64,000 nucleotides of DNA from Tenrec ecaudatus (GCF_050624435.1 NC_134531.1:250060812-250124811), one strand, 5' to 3'; shown: positions 43,200-54,745, numbered from the stretch's first letter. The notes: a model not told the origin generated them from the sequence alone. Program-made: numbers and translations.

Positions 43200-44872
43200 T
43201 CAACCCTCAAGTTGGAATCTTGAAAGATTCTGTAAACAAAATAATGAATAATGCAGGAGGCATCAAGGGAACATGGACAGACCACACAGAGTCACTGTAC
43301 AAAGAGCATCGTCAACATCCCACCATTTCACGAAGTAGCATGTGAACAAGAACCAATGGTGCTGAAGCAAGAATTTCAAACTTCATAGAAAGCATTAGCC
43401 AAGCACAAAGCTCCAGGAATTGATGGAATATCCATTGAAATGTTTCAGCAAACTGTAAAAGCACTGGAAGCCCTCACTCATCAATGCTAGGGAATTTGGA
43501 AGAGAGTTACTCGGCCAACTGGTTGGAATAGATCAATATTTGTCCCCATTCCAAAGCAAGGTGATCCAACAAAATGCTCCAACTATAGAGCAATATCATT
43601 GATATTGCACACAAGTAAAATATTGCTAAAGATCATCCAACAATGGTTCTGGCACTATATTGACAGGGAACTACCAGGAGTTCAGGCTGGATTCATGAGT
43701 TCAGGTCCTCACAAGAGGATGTGGAACAAGGGATATTATTGGTGGTGTCAGATGGATCTTGGCTCAAAGCAGAGAATACCAGAAAGATGTTTACTTGTGA
43801 TTCATTGACTATGCAAGGGCATTCAACTGTGTGACCCATAATAAACTGTGGATAACTTTACAGAGAATGGACTTCCAGAACACAATACAATGTTCAGAAT
43901 TTGCACATGGATCAAGAGGTAGATCTGTTAACAGAATAAGGACAAACTGAATGGCTTAGAGTCAGGAAAAATGTTAGGGTTGAATCCTCTCACCATACTT
44001 TTTCAATCTGTATGCTGAGCAAATTATCAGACAAGCGAGATTACATGAAGAAGAATGTGTTATCAGGATTGAAAGGAAGGCTTATTAATAACCTGAAATA
44101 TACAGATATGCAACAACCTTGCTTGCTGAAAGGGAGGAGGATTTGAAGCACTTGCTGATGAAGATCAAGGATTACAGCCTTCAGTATGGGTTACAAATCA
44201 TTGTAAAGAAAACCCAAATCCTCACCACTGGACCAATAGGTAACACCATGATAAATGGAGAAAATATTTTAGTCGTCAGGACTGTGTCTTACTGGATGCA
44301 CAATCAATGCTCATGGAAGCAGCAGTTGAGAGACCAAAAGAAGTATTGCTTTAGGTAAATCTGCTGCTCAAGCCTGATTTAGATTGAAGAGCAGGCTGTG
44401 ACTTGGGTCAGGCACACCTTAGTCCTCAAGGTCACAGTCTTCTCCATTGCATCATATACATGGGAACATTGGACATTGAATAAGGAAGACCTTAGAAGAA
44501 TAGAAGCATTTGAGTTGTGGTGCTGAGAAGGAATATAGAATGTTAAACGGATGGCTAAAAAGACAAAATGTTCTATGTTTGAAGAAGTAAGGTCAAGGTG
44601 CTTTACTTTGAGGCACTTACTTAGAGGCAAAAGATGGCAAGGCTTCAATTTGGACATATAGTCAGGAGAGGCCAGTCCCTAGAGGAGGACATGTTTGGTA
44701 AAGTGGAAGGGCAGTGAAAAAGAGGAAGTCTCCCCTAAGATGGACTGACACTGTAGCTACCACCATGGACTCAGTCATAGGAACAATTGTGAAGGCAGCA
44801 CAGGACAGTGCAGAGTTTTGTTCTGCTGTGCATTGGGTCGCTTTGGGTCAGAGGTGACTTCACCTAAAAATA
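43200..44872 (+). mobile_element. RTE (BovB-like) LINE, decayed reverse-transcriptase region to 3' end
   Basis: Colinear with RTE ORF2. CACACAGAGTCACTGTAC comes first, then AAGCTCCAGGAATTGATGG (the APGIDGI block). CCCATTCCAAAGCAAGGTG encodes a PIPK block and TCATTGACTATGCAAGGGC encodes the F-I-D-Y-A-(K/R)-A-F block. The expected YADD box is broken (ACAGATATGCAACAACC for Y-A-D-D-T). GGCAGTGAAAAAGAGGAAG and CTTCACCTAAAAATAAC lie at the end. Stops and frameshifts throughout; no functional enzyme. Confidence 0.9.
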
Positions 44873-45592
44873 ACTAATGAAGATCAAGGATAGCAACCTC
44901 AGTGTGGATTATAACTCAATGTAAAGCAAACCAAAATCCTTACCATGGGACCAAGAGATAACATCATGATAAATGGGGAAAAGATTTAATTTTTCAAGGA
45001 TTTCATTTTTCTTGGCTCCACAATTAATGCTCATGGAAGCAGCAATCAAGAGATCCAATGAAGCATTACAATGGATATATTTGCTGCACAAAATCTCTTT
45101 AAAGTGTTGAAAATAAAGGATGTTACTTTGAGGACAAAAGTTCTCCTGGCCCAAGTCATAGTATTTTCAATCATCTCATATGCATGTGAAAGTTGGACAT
45201 TGGTTAAGGAAGATGGAAGAATAAGTGATACATCCAAATTATGGAAAAAATTTTGAAAATACCATAGGCTGCTAGAAGAACAAACAGATCTATCTTGGGA
45301 AATGTACACTCAGAATGCTCTTTAGAGGCAAGGATGGCAAGACTTCATTTCATGTACTTTGGACATATTGTCAGGAGAGACAAGTCCCTGGAGGACAACA
45401 TGTTTGGTAAAGTAGGGGGACAGTGAAAATGAGGAAGGCTCTCAACATGGATTGAGACAGCGACTGCAACAATGGGCTTAGAGATAAGAACAATTGTAAG
45501 CATTGTGCAGGACTGGGTTGGGTTTTGTTATATTGTCCATAGGGTCACAGTGTGTCAGAAGTGACTCAACTGCACCTAACAAGAACAACAAC
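44873..45592 (+). mobile_element. Second RTE LINE 3' half, directly following the first
   Basis: Restarts at TGAAGATCAAGGATAGC, which corresponds to about 44157 in the first copy. It continues through GGATTTCATTTTTCTTGGCTC, AATCTCTTTAAAGTGTTG, CATATGCATGTGAAAGTTGG and GTCAGGAGAGACAAGTCCCTGG to AACAAGAACAACAACTGG. It overlaps the first copy's content by about 700 bp and lies in the same orientation. Confidence 0.9.
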
Positions 45593-46100
45593 TGGCATCT
45601 ACCTGTCGATGCCTTCCAAATGTATGGCTCTAGCTGTAGCCACTCTCCTGATGTCCAGGCCCACGTTTCCACCAGTCTACTTGGTGTTTCTAGCTGAGTG
45701 TCCTCCAGGTATCCAACATGCTCAACATCATTCTCCCATCTTTCTTGGCAAATGTACTTTGTGTCCCTTAGTCCTTGATGGCTACACAAGTTAGCTACCT
45801 CGTCCTGAAATTCAAATGATCATCAGGTCCTAGCCATAAATGCTTCTCCAATTCGCTTCCTCCTCTCTAGTTCATCCTCACCTGTAACCTTTGTTTGTAC
45901 CTGCAGTAGCTCTTGCCTGGACCATGACCATGGCTGTCTGAGTGATTTTCTCACCCTTAGATGCATCTCCACTTTTGTGTGCCATTACCAGTTAGATTTC
46001 TGACATAGAGATTAGGCTGTATCATTCTCTGGTTTTAAAATGTCAATGACTCTTCATAACTCTGCAGATGCTCTTCTGAGACCCTCTAATGACCCCAGGC
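45593..46100 (+). mobile_element. L2-type LINE fragment
   Basis: CTCTTGCCTGGACCATGACC, CTGTCTGAGTGATTTTCTC, CATTCTCTGGTTTTAAAATGTC and CAATGACTCTTCATAACTC follow the internal L2 3' region. Heavily diverged. Confidence 0.55.
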
Positions 46101-46635
46101 TGCCTGAATAACTCTGTGCCATAGAGTGCCAAGGGGAGCCCAGAAACAGTGACTGGTGGGTGAGTAGCTACAAGCCTCTGACTCTCTTACTTCCATGAAG
46201 ACCATGCTTGAGGAGTCTCTTATCCTGTCTCCAGAGTGACCCTGAAGGATTGTATCTCATAGAACTTGTTAGCACACTTTGACTTATTTTGTTTGTTTGC
46301 CTTATACCTTTTTCTCTCTCCCTTTCTAGCTTTTCCTGGTAACATCTAATAAATCACTTTCATAAGAATCATGCTCATAGTTGGCTTCTGGGGACCTTGA
46401 TCTAAGGCAAGATTTTATAGGGTACAATTAAAACTTATTAACTTGGAATTCAAGGCATTTCAAAATAGGTTCTGAGCAATGATTCTGGTCTATTATTCCT
46501 GTGTCTCATCTGCCATGACAGTCACATGTAGAACTTTGAATTCCCACACACTTTGTGTGCTTCCACACTCCCGTGGCTCTGATGAGGTGTTGTGCCTATG
46601 GGGAGTACCAGTCCAGCCCCTGCTTGGAGACCCAG
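46101..46635. other. Unassigned intergenic sequence
   Basis: Possibly more L2. Nothing firm. Confidence 0.3.
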
Positions 46636-46890
46636 CACAAATGCCATTTCTTCTGTAAAGCCTTTGGAAGTCTGTCCTCTGGCTCCACTGTCCATGTTCC
46701 CTTTGCCTTCATGTTTTGTGCACTTCCCTGATTCAGTATTCATTTGGATGAATGGCTCATAAGCCTGCTTCCCACATTCCAATGTGAACTCCCTAAAGGG
46801 TGACCACATTTCCATAATTTTTGTACTCTCACTGCCTGGCTGAGTATTTGACCCATAATAAGCGCTCAATAAATGTTGAATGAATGAATT
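46636..46890 (+). mobile_element. L2 3' end
   Basis: Ends with GAACTCCCTAAAGGGTGACC, CTGGCTGAGTATTTGACCC and GCGCTCAATAAATGTTGAATG, the L2 terminal signature. Confidence 0.75.
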
Positions 46891-47425
46891 TTATATAAGG
46901 AAGTAGAATTTAGCGCTTACTATTTGCTGGGCATTGTTGTAGGTCCTACACATTTTTTGAGGGAGGAGAGCAACAGAGGATTATCAGCGCATAGGCCTTC
47001 AGGGGTACCATGCAGGCTCTGCCCCAAGATCCCCGTACTCTGGGATCTCACCCCTTTCAACCTGAGCACCGAGAACTCTTAGTGCTGCACTCTGACCTCT
47101 GAAAGTGGGTCAAGGGAGTGAGAGAGGCATCCTGGGAGCAGTGGGGTGAAGGCTCTGGGCCTGGAAGAATGAAACCTGCCTGGGTGTGGGATTGGAGGTG
47201 GTCCTAAGGAGGGGTGCAGTAACTCTGGTCACCCAACAAGAGGAGCGTGATTCATCGGCTTTGCAGAGAGCAGACAGGCTTGGAAATAGAATAGTGAGGC
47301 TGATTGGGGGGCAGATGTACCACTAAAATCGTAGGCTTGGGTTGGGAGGCGGGGTGCCTGAACCAGTCATCACAGGAGCAGAGCAGCAGCAGTGGGCCCA
47401 CCTTGAGTCACCCCCTCTACCCCAT
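46891..47425. other. Unassigned intergenic sequence
   Basis: Nothing recognised. Any further 5' part of the WFIKKN1-derived pseudogene would lie at its right end but is too decayed to align by eye. Confidence 0.3.
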
Positions 47426-48328
47426 GACTGCGCAGGCCCAGAGTGAGTCTGCCCCAAAGTGTGTGGCCTGCGGAGCTGCGTGGTGGCGTACTTCGGTCCC
47501 AGGGACCCCACAGCACTAGTCGCTGCCTCTTCTGAGGGCTTAGTGTTCACGCAGCAGGGCTCCGACTGCTGCATCTGGGACTGGCAGCCCATGGGCCTCT
47601 GTCTCAAGCACTGCAGCAATGAGCTCAGCTTTACCCGCCCCTCAGAAGGCCCCACTTACTAAAACCACTGCTACTTAGAAGCAGAGGCATGCTTGTGTGG
47701 CCTGCGCCTGTGCGTCATGCCCTGTAAGGCAGTACTGGGCTGGCTCCCCAGCAGCCCCAGGTCACCAGACCCCACAGTGCACCAGACCCAGGGACCACTC
47801 AGGAGCCGCCTGAGACCACAGCTTGCACCACACAAAGGACACCTGATGTGCCAGAGCCGCTGTGCTCTATAGCAACCCATCACAGCAGGCTGTGGCTGTT
47901 GGGGGCATGGCCAACCTGCACTTTGATGTCAGTGGGAACCCCCTGCCCACCATCACCTGGGAGCAGCGGAGTGAGCAGCCTGAGAACCTGATCCTGCGCC
48001 CGGACCAGATGTAAGGCAATGTGGTGGTCACCAGCATCCGGCGGCTAGTCCTGTACAACGCGCAGCCCGAGGATGCTGGGCTCTACACTTGCACTGCCCT
48101 CAACGCAGCAGGCCTGCTGTGCGCAGACTTCCTGCGCTCAGTGGTGCAGCAGGGCTTGCCAGACCAGGGCTCCCTGCGCAAGCTCCGGATCCCTTGCCTG
48201 CCCCATGCGCTCCCAGGCCTGCTGCGCAGCCCTGCATGGGTCCTGCCACCCTGCGGCTGCTGTGACTTTTTGACCCACAGCACAGCAGCTGCGTCACCTT
48301 TGGGGTCTGTGGCTGCGACCAGGGTCAG
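47426..48328 (+). pseudogene. WFIKKN1P: WFIKKN1-derived pseudogene
   Basis: WFIKKN1 is a secreted multidomain protease-inhibitor-like protein (WAP, follistatin/Kazal, Ig, two Kunitz, netrin) that binds GDF8/GDF11. Here the plus strand carries the end of the WAP domain (VCPKVCGLRSCVV). The follistatin/Kazal part follows (QQGSDCCIWDWQPMGLCLKH, then ACLCGLRL), and then the Ig domain (NLHFDVSGNPLPTITWEQRS and LVLYNAQPEDAGLYTCTALN). It ends in the first Kunitz domain (FDPQHSSCVTFGVCGCD). At least three in-frame stops (about 47658, 48012 and 48260) and several frameshifts rule out function. WFIKKN1 is close to intronless over this span, so processed and duplicated origins cannot be told apart. Truncated at both ends; no poly(A) seen. 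WFIKKN1 rather than WFIKKN2 is chosen from the QQGSDC and LVLYNA-PEDAGLYTC wording. Confidence 0.85.
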
Positions 48329-48334
48329 ATCTGC

Positions 48335-48495
48335 ACAATTATTAACTCTTCCAATTCACCAAATGCAAGCATGAGGCAGGTACTATTGTTATTTGACAGA
48401 GGAGGAGGTCAGGGCATGGAGAGGTCAAATGACCAGGCCAAGGTTACAGAGTGAGTTAATAGAAGAGTTAGATTTAGAAGAGTAATCTGATGTCG
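48335..48495 (-). mobile_element. MIR
   Basis: The plus strand shows the reverse MIR: GCATGAGGCAGGTACTATTG, TTGACAGAGGAGGAGGTCAG, GGAGAGGTCAAATGACCAGG, CCAAGGTTACAGAGTGAG. Confidence 0.75.
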
Positions 48496-49320
48496 GAGAT
48501 CTTCACTCACCACTGTTCTATTCTGGACTAATAATACACTTCGAATAGCAACTGTTGCAAAGTAGGTTCACAGCCTCTTAGGTACTTCTAGGTAGGGGAG
48601 AAAACTGAGACAAAGACGGGGAATGGCCGAGTTTCACATGCGTGTAAACAGCCAAGGTGGCAATTGAACCCTTTTTGCTGACTCCTAATCTAATCCCTTC
48701 TCTACAAACCAGAAGAGATGGGCCTCGAGAGCATCTCATGATAAATCCTCTTGTTTGAGAGTCAATGCCACTAGGTTGGGAACGAACCAGTAAAAAAAGG
48801 GCAGATAGTTGTTGCCAGGGAAACCTGGTTCCTCGGTAGAATATTCTCTGTGGCTGGGTATGGGCTAAGAGTGGTCGTGTACATTTTCATTCTCTGTGAG
48901 TGTAACTTCCATGACTGATGATCATAGGTAGAATTGCTTCAACTTTAGATTTGTGAACCTGATGCCCATAAACCACATTTTCCTATAGAATACATGTCTG
49001 AGGAGCAGGCATGTTTTAATCTCATGAGTCATTGCCTTACCTTCCTCTAAAACCTGAGCCAGCCTCCAATGAGTGAAGAGCTTGCTGTGGCAAGGGAAAA
49101 ACCCACCCAGTGCTTCACAGCCTCCCATTTTGGGTTCCTCATCAGAGACCTGCATTTATTTACTCTTTAGGGGGAGGATGTTCTAATGGGTATTTAAGGG
49201 TCCTTGCTGCCTCAGAGTGGCAAGAAGAGACGCGATGTTCACATGCAGTTTGGGTCTCTCAGTCATGATTCCCTATAACTGCTGACAGCTCAGTAGTTCA
49301 GCAATGGCTCTAGTTACAAA
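48496..49320. other. Unassigned intergenic sequence
   Basis: No exon or repeat family recognised. Confidence 0.3.
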
Positions 49321-49323
49321 GGA

Positions 49324-49371
49324 TGGTGGTGGTGGTGGTGGCTGTGTGTGTGTGTGTGTGTGTGTGTGTTC
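49324..49371 (+). repeat. (TGG)n followed by (TG)n microsatellite
   Basis: Six TGG-type triplets run into about 13 TG dinucleotides. Confidence 0.95.
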
Positions 49372-49621
49372 TGTTAAATTCAAATCAGTTCTGCAGATCA
49401 AGTCTTTGTAATACTGGATTACTTTGGGGTTTGCCAAGTGGCAGGAAAGAAAGTATGCTCCCCGGAAAGTTCCAGAGACTTGAACTAGCCTGTTGGCTAA
49501 TCCAGGTCACAAATAACAAGCAAGCCTATTGCCAGGAAGTGGTGCTATTTTATAGGGGGTGGTGATAGAACATTAGAGGTTGGCCCAGGTATATCTGAGA
49601 TATTGAATTTACAGTGGACTA

Positions 49622-49941
49622 TCAAAAGAATGAACAATCCATCTTCGAATAAATACAACCAGAACCCTACTAGGAAATGAAGATGGCAAGACTGTGGCTT
49701 GCATACTATGGACAGGTCATCACAAAGAGCCTGTGGCTAGAAAACGACACTATGCTTGCCAAATTAGGTAAACAAACCAGGGGAGCTCATCCATGAAACC
49801 AATGGACGCAGTAGCCCCCACCAAGGACTCGAGCACACCAGTGCTCTGAAGATGGTACAGGCATGGTCAATGTTTGGTTCTTTTGTACATACGGTCACCA
49901 TGAGATGGAACCTACTTCAGGGCCATTAACCACCTAACTCC
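49622..49941 (+). mobile_element. RTE LINE 3' end
   Basis: GAATAAATACAACCAGAACCC, GAAGATGGCAAGACTGTGGC, CATACTATGGACAGGTCATC, GCTTGCCAAATTAGG, GTCACCATGAGATGGAACC. Diverged copy ending next to a reverse AfroSINE. Confidence 0.75.
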
Positions 49942-50155
49942 AAAACCAACATCACTGCCAGGAAGTCCATTCTGACTCATAGCCACCCTTTAGGGCAGAG
50001 TAGGCCTACTCCCTGGGATTTCTGCGACTGTGAATTTTTTCAGGAGCAGCCAGGCACATTGTTCTCCAGCAGATGAGCTGATGAGTGTGAACCGCTGGCC
50101 TTACAGTTGGCAGCCCAATGCTTACCCCACTGTCTCACCAGGACTGTGTGCAATA
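49942..50155 (-). mobile_element. AfroSINE
   Basis: Plus strand: CAAAACCAACATCACTGCC, CATTCTGACTCATAGCCACC, TTAGGGCAGAGTAGGC, GTGAACCGCTGGCCTTACAG and TTGGCAGCCCAATGCTTACC (reverse tRNA-like head). Confidence 0.8.
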
Positions 50156-50865
50156 GCAGCAGCAGCTGCAGGTGCACACCCTGGCCACTGCTGATTTGAA
50201 GGGGACAGATGATGGGTCTGGAACTAGGTATGATCTAAATAGAGCTAGGACAGACACATGTAGTCTGGGGCTCACAGTGCTTCGAAGATTGGGCTAGATG
50301 CTAGGGGATGTGATACCACAAGGCAGAGGAGGCTCAGGGCAGGGTAGAGGCCAGGCATGGATGGACATGGTGGACAGTTCAAACAGCTGGCCTTAAAAGG
50401 CACAAGAAGTGGACAACTGGGGCCCTGGGGGCAGCTTTATCTAAACGGGAGGAAGGCAAGCACTGTGTCAAGTAGAGAACCCATTGGAATATGCTCTCCC
50501 TAGGAGAACTTTTGTTTTCATTTTGAAAGAACCTTTGTACTTGTATCACCCGGATAAGTCCACAGAGCCCCACTTCTACAGTGATTTCATGCTTCACTTG
50601 GCTTCCAGGGTTTTCTTCATTTCTCTGGTCACTCCTTTTGAGTCTTCTTTGCTGGATCTCTCTGGCCTCCTTGACCTCTTATTCTTGTGCTACCCAAGGA
50701 CTCACTCTGAATTTCTTCTTTTCTCTGCCTACACCCTTCCACATAGATGTTGTTATCCCATTTTGTGACTTGAAATAATCTCTTACACCGAGGATTGCCA
50801 GATTCATAACTACCACACAGACTCAGCCCATTGCTATTGAGTAGTTCTACTTGGACCTTGACAGC
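50156..50865. other. Unassigned intergenic sequence
   Basis: No gene evidence; probably contains further diverged L2 toward its right end. Confidence 0.3.
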
Positions 50866-51810
50866 CTCTCAAACTTAGCCATGTTCTCCGTCACCCCCTT
50901 ACTCAAGATTGTTCCTCCCCTAGACTTCTGTAGCTCAGTGTTAGCAGCTCCTTACCTCCAGTTGCTCAGGTCAAGTGCTGTAGATGCATCCATAACTTGC
51001 CTCTTTCTTTCCATCCATTATTATGGTAGATTCAGAATCCTGTTCTTTCCCACCCTTTCCACTCCTACCGCCCTTGCCCTACCACCATCTGTTCATGCCT
51101 GCACTGCTTTCCTAACCTCCCAATTCACTGACTGCTTTCCATCTTTGTTCCCTTAAAGCCTGCTGTTAACACAGAAGCTAATGCCCTTTTAAAATGCACG
51201 GTGGGCCATGTCATGCCCACGCACTACCTTCTAACGGCTCATCTACCCCCAAGGAAGACAAATTCTTCACAATGCCCTGTAGAGCTCTGTATATTCTGTA
51301 TACATCTCCCTCAGTATCCCTTCAGCCCACGGGTCTTCTATTCCTTCCTTCCTCCCTCCTTCCCTCCCTCCCCATTGCTCTCTGTGATATGGCCAAGCTG
51401 GTGGCATTGCCACTCCTGCCACAGACCAGGCACCTATCCATCTGAGGACCTTTGCCCACAGGATCTCATTGTTTGGAACCCTCTCCTCCAGAGATCTGTG
51501 TCACTTTCCCTCTCATCTCCTTCAGGTTTTGATCTCAAAGTCACCTTTGTGACACCTCCCCTGGCTGACCATCCCATTCAAAACAGAAACCCTATCATTC
51601 TCCCCAAACACCCCCTCTCAACTCCCACCCCAGCTCCTTTGTCTGGTTTCTTTTAATAGTACTTTTCTAATTTGTTATCCATTTTACTTTCCCCCTGAAA
51701 TGTAAGCTCTGTGAGGGCAGGCATTTGGATTGTTTGATTCACTATGTATTCCTTATTACCTATTTACATTACCGGGTAAAAAATAAGGCACTCAATAAAA
51801 ATGTTTTACC
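50866..51810 (+). mobile_element. L2 LINE, 3' portion
   Basis: ACCCCCTTACTCAAGATTGTTC, CTTTTAAAATGCACGGTGGGCC (reading as the L2 CATGTCA segment), TGAGGACCTTTGCCCACAGG, GTAAGCTCTGTGAGGGCAGGC and GGCACTCAATAAAAATGT at the end. It includes a (TTCC)n stretch at about 51340-51372. The open frames over it (up to 151 codons) are chance products of pyrimidine-rich L2 sequence. Confidence 0.75.
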
Positions 51811-52927
51811 AAATAATTTTGTTACTTGGACGTTATTTTTATGAGGCTATTTCCTTCTTCCCTCCCCCACTTTTCTTCTGCCCTTCCCTCTTTCCCTCTT
51901 TTCTCTCCCTTTCATTCTTAACTGAATAATGCGTAATATACGTTCCATTTTGGTAGTGCTTTTCAATTTTTAACATCATGTTCCACATATTATCTGATTT
52001 TATCTTCATAACAACTCTTTCTTTCATCCTACTAAGATTGAGAGGTCAATTTTGGGCAAATCAAGCTGAGACTCTAGACATCCGCCTTACTCTCTGCTCG
52101 GGTGTAGCACTGCAACTCAGCAGCTGTGGGAGACAGTTTCCAGTACACTGAAGGCTTTCCACCTCAAGTGCCTGAGGTTCTCTGCTTCTCTGCCATGGGC
52201 ATGCTCTGTCAAGCACAAGTGCCACCCGGAAGTGCAGAGGCATGAACGCCCCAAGGGAAATGGTCAGCCCCAGCTCCTCACTCCTCCTGTGGCCTGAGGC
52301 TAAGACAAGTTCCTTGGTTGCTGGGAATCCCCCTAGGGGATTGAATCCTAGTGGCACCCTCTTATTGGTTTCCCTCCTTCCTGGTCTCACCATGCTGCTC
52401 TTGCACTATTTTCCAGGGCCACCTCTCAATCAAACCACCTGTGCTCAAGTTTTTCCTCATATTGGCTTTGGGAGATGCCTATACTGCTACAGAATGGGGA
52501 CTTGGTTTCTTCAATGATACTAAAATAGCCCTCTGTGGTCCTGCCTGCCAAGTTCTTTACATGAAAATATAGAATTCCTGGTTAATTTGAATTTCAGGTA
52601 AACAATAGGTAGGCTTTTAGCATATGTCATATTTAGTATAACTATGGAGGATGTGTGTACTAAGAAAATTTCATTGTTTATTTTGGATTCAGTTTTAACT
52701 GGGCAGCCTGTGTTTTACCTGGCAGCCTTACACCTGAACCCTAATTTCAAACAAGTCTGAATTAATTGGGAACCTGGGAATAGTGACAGATGCCTGGGAG
52801 ACTGGTAACTCTGGGCTAGATAGGCAGATCTGTGAACTTTGAAGCTGTAACATACTTCATCTGGGAAGTGTTTGCATCCCATGGTCTCCTTGGGCAACAT
52901 GTCCAGATAACTATGTAAGGATGAACC
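51811..52927. other. Unassigned intergenic sequence
   Basis: Pyrimidine-rich start (51850-51920). No exon, RNA or named repeat recognised. Confidence 0.3.
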
Positions 52928-53142
52928 ATCAAAACCACACTTACTGCCTTAGAGTCGACTCTGATTCATAGTGACCCTGCAGGACAGAGTAGGAAACCCC
53001 ACAGGGGTTTCCAAGGCTGTGGATCTTTATGGGAAAAGACAGCTTCAACTTTTTCTTGGGGAGTGGGCTGGTGGGTTTCTAGCACCAAACTTGAAGTTAG
53101 CATCCAGATGCTTAAACCCCTGCACCACTAGGGATTCTGTTT
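52928..53142 (-). mobile_element. AfroSINE, first of a head-to-tail cluster
   Basis: TTCATAGTGACCCTGCAGGAC, GGATCTTTATGGGAAAAGAC, GGCTGGTGGGTTTCTAGC and TTAAACCCCTGCACCACTAGGG. Reverse copy. Confidence 0.85.
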
Positions 53143-53342
53143 GACTTTTAAAGCCATCCACTGCTACTGAATCTATTCTGCTATATAGTGATCAAGTGGA
53201 CAGAGCAGAACTGATCCCTAGGGTTCCCTAGGCTGTAAATCTTTACAGGAGTGGAAAGTCTCATCTTGATCCTGATGGTTTCAAACTGCGGACCATGCAG
53301 TTAGCAGCCTAAAGCACAGCACACTATGCCCCCAGTGCTCCT
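53143..53342 (-). mobile_element. AfroSINE, second of cluster
   Basis: CACTGCTACTGAATCTATTC, GGCTGTAAATCTTTACAGGAG, TGATGGTTTCAAACTGCGG, TTAGCAGCCTAAAGCACAGC. Reverse copy. Confidence 0.8.
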
Positions 53343-53349
53343 CAGTGTG

Positions 53350-53566
53350 AAGTCTCAACTAAAAAATCACTGCTCTCGATTCAGTTCCGATGTTAGTGTC
53401 CATATGGGACACAGGAGAGCTGCCCCTGTGGGTTTCTGAGATTGCAGATCTTTATGGAAATAGAAAGCCTCCTCTTTCTTCTGAGAAGCAGCTGGTTGTT
53501 TCGAACTGTTGACCTTACAGTTAGCAGCCCGGCGTGTTATCCACTTACACAGGGCTGCTGTGTGAG
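53350..53566 (-). mobile_element. AfroSINE, third of cluster
   Basis: ATCACTGCTCTCGATTCAG, GTGGGTTTCTGAGATTGCAG, TTTCTTCTGAGAAGCAGC, CGAACTGTTGACCTTACAG, TTAGCAGCCCGGCGTGTTATCC. Reverse copy. Confidence 0.85.
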
Positions 53567-53567
53567 G

Positions 53568-53706
53568 ACTCAAAACCAAACCAAACTCACTATCATCAAG
53601 TCCATGTCAACTCCTAGTAACCCTAGTAACCCTCTTGGATAGAGTAGAACTGCTCCTGTGGAGTGCTGAGGTTGTAACTCCATGAGTGTAGACATCCTCC
53701 TCCCAG
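53568..53706 (-). mobile_element. AfroSINE fragment, fourth of cluster
   Basis: CAAACTCACTATCATCAAGTCC, ACTCCTAGTAACCCTAGTAACC and GATAGAGTAGAACTGCTCC. Truncated; lacks the tRNA-like head. Confidence 0.75.
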
Positions 53707-54167
53707 GTGAGGACTGGTGGAGGAGAAATATTACCTAAGGAGGCTAATGGAAGGGTGACTAGAGTCTGTCCCCTGAGGAGCAAGCCCTACTGGCCATCAA
53801 GGCAATGCTCATAAAATTCTTTCCTAGGTGGCAGCAGCAGCAGGAATCCGGTTGGTGGAAACCATCTATCTAGTCTAGTGGCTGCATAGTGTCACAGAAC
53901 TAACAGCTGAACGTGGAAAGCTTGAGTCACATTCCTTTCCCTTGACTTCCATCCACATGGGAAAAGTGAATCATGCTGCAGGAGTGAGCAAAGACCTATG
54001 GGTGAGGTGAGATGTAGCTGCCTGGCCACTGGTCATGTCTCCAGGCAGACAACGGTGGCCCTGTTGGTTCAAGCCTAGCAGTTGCCTGAATGTTGATCCA
54101 GACGGCAGGGTGGATCCAGGCTGCATGTAGACTTGCTGCCTAACCCAGACAGAAGTGCATCTCCAAA
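53707..54167. other. Unassigned spacer within the SINE cluster
   Basis: Nothing recognised. Confidence 0.3.
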
Positions 54168-54374
54168 ACATTAACTGCCATCGAGTTGAGGGTGACCCAT
54201 AGTAACACTATTGGACTGGGTAGAACTGCCACTGTGCATGTTTTGGTGACTGGAACACTTTTCTGGGAGTAGCAGCCCTCTTCTTTCTCCTGAGAGAGGG
54301 GCTAATGGTTATGAACTTTTGACCATTTGATTAGCAGCCCCATGTTACACCCATTCCACCACTGAGCCTCCTGA
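54168..54374 (-). mobile_element. AfroSINE
   Basis: TTAACTGCCATCGAGTTGAGG, GGACTGGGTAGAACTGCC, TTTCTCCTGAGAGAGGGGC, GATTAGCAGCCCCATGTTACACC. Reverse copy. Confidence 0.85.
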
Positions 54375-54590
54375 GAGTGCTACAAGTAGGGAAAAATGAA
54401 AGTAGCAATCTAGCTGACACCCACTCATGGCAGCCCCATGTCCGTCATAGAACTCTGCTCCATAGGTTTCCCAGGGCTGAGAGTTTGGAAGTAGAACACC
54501 AGGCCTTTCTTCTAAGGCACCCCTGGGTGGATTCAAATAGCCAGCCTTTTGCTTAGCAGCCAAGCCCCTTAACCTTAAATAAACTATAGG
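54375..54590 (-). mobile_element. AfroSINE-related SINE, variant body
   Basis: The body differs from its neighbours: GAACACCAGGCCTTTCTTC, TAAGGCACCCCTGGGTGG, CTTAGCAGCCAAGCCCCTTAACC. The same variant recurs at 56096 and 63831. Confidence 0.7.
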
Positions 54591-54635
54591 TGTGATTAGT
54601 TATTTAATTGACTAACCACAAAGTGGATGAGGTGG

Positions 54636-54745
54636 GGAGATCAACCCCATTTTTCAGACAAGGAAATTGAGGCACACTAAGACACCCCTTGAGGTGGAAG
54701 AGCCATCATGTAGACCCAGGAATGTGCCATCTAGGCAGTGAGCCC
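54636..54745 (-). mobile_element. MIR fragment
   Basis: CCCATTTTTCAGACAAGGAAATTGAGGC-type reverse MIR core at about 54648. Confidence 0.7.

Noticed and set aside
43599-44358. Possible active reverse transcriptase
   Set aside because: The RTE reverse-transcriptase blocks are recognisable but separated by stops and frameshifts, and the Y-A-D-D box is broken.
51201-51656. 151-codon plus-strand frame
   Set aside because: It lies wholly inside an L2 LINE 3' portion with a CT-rich stretch. No domain or splice context.
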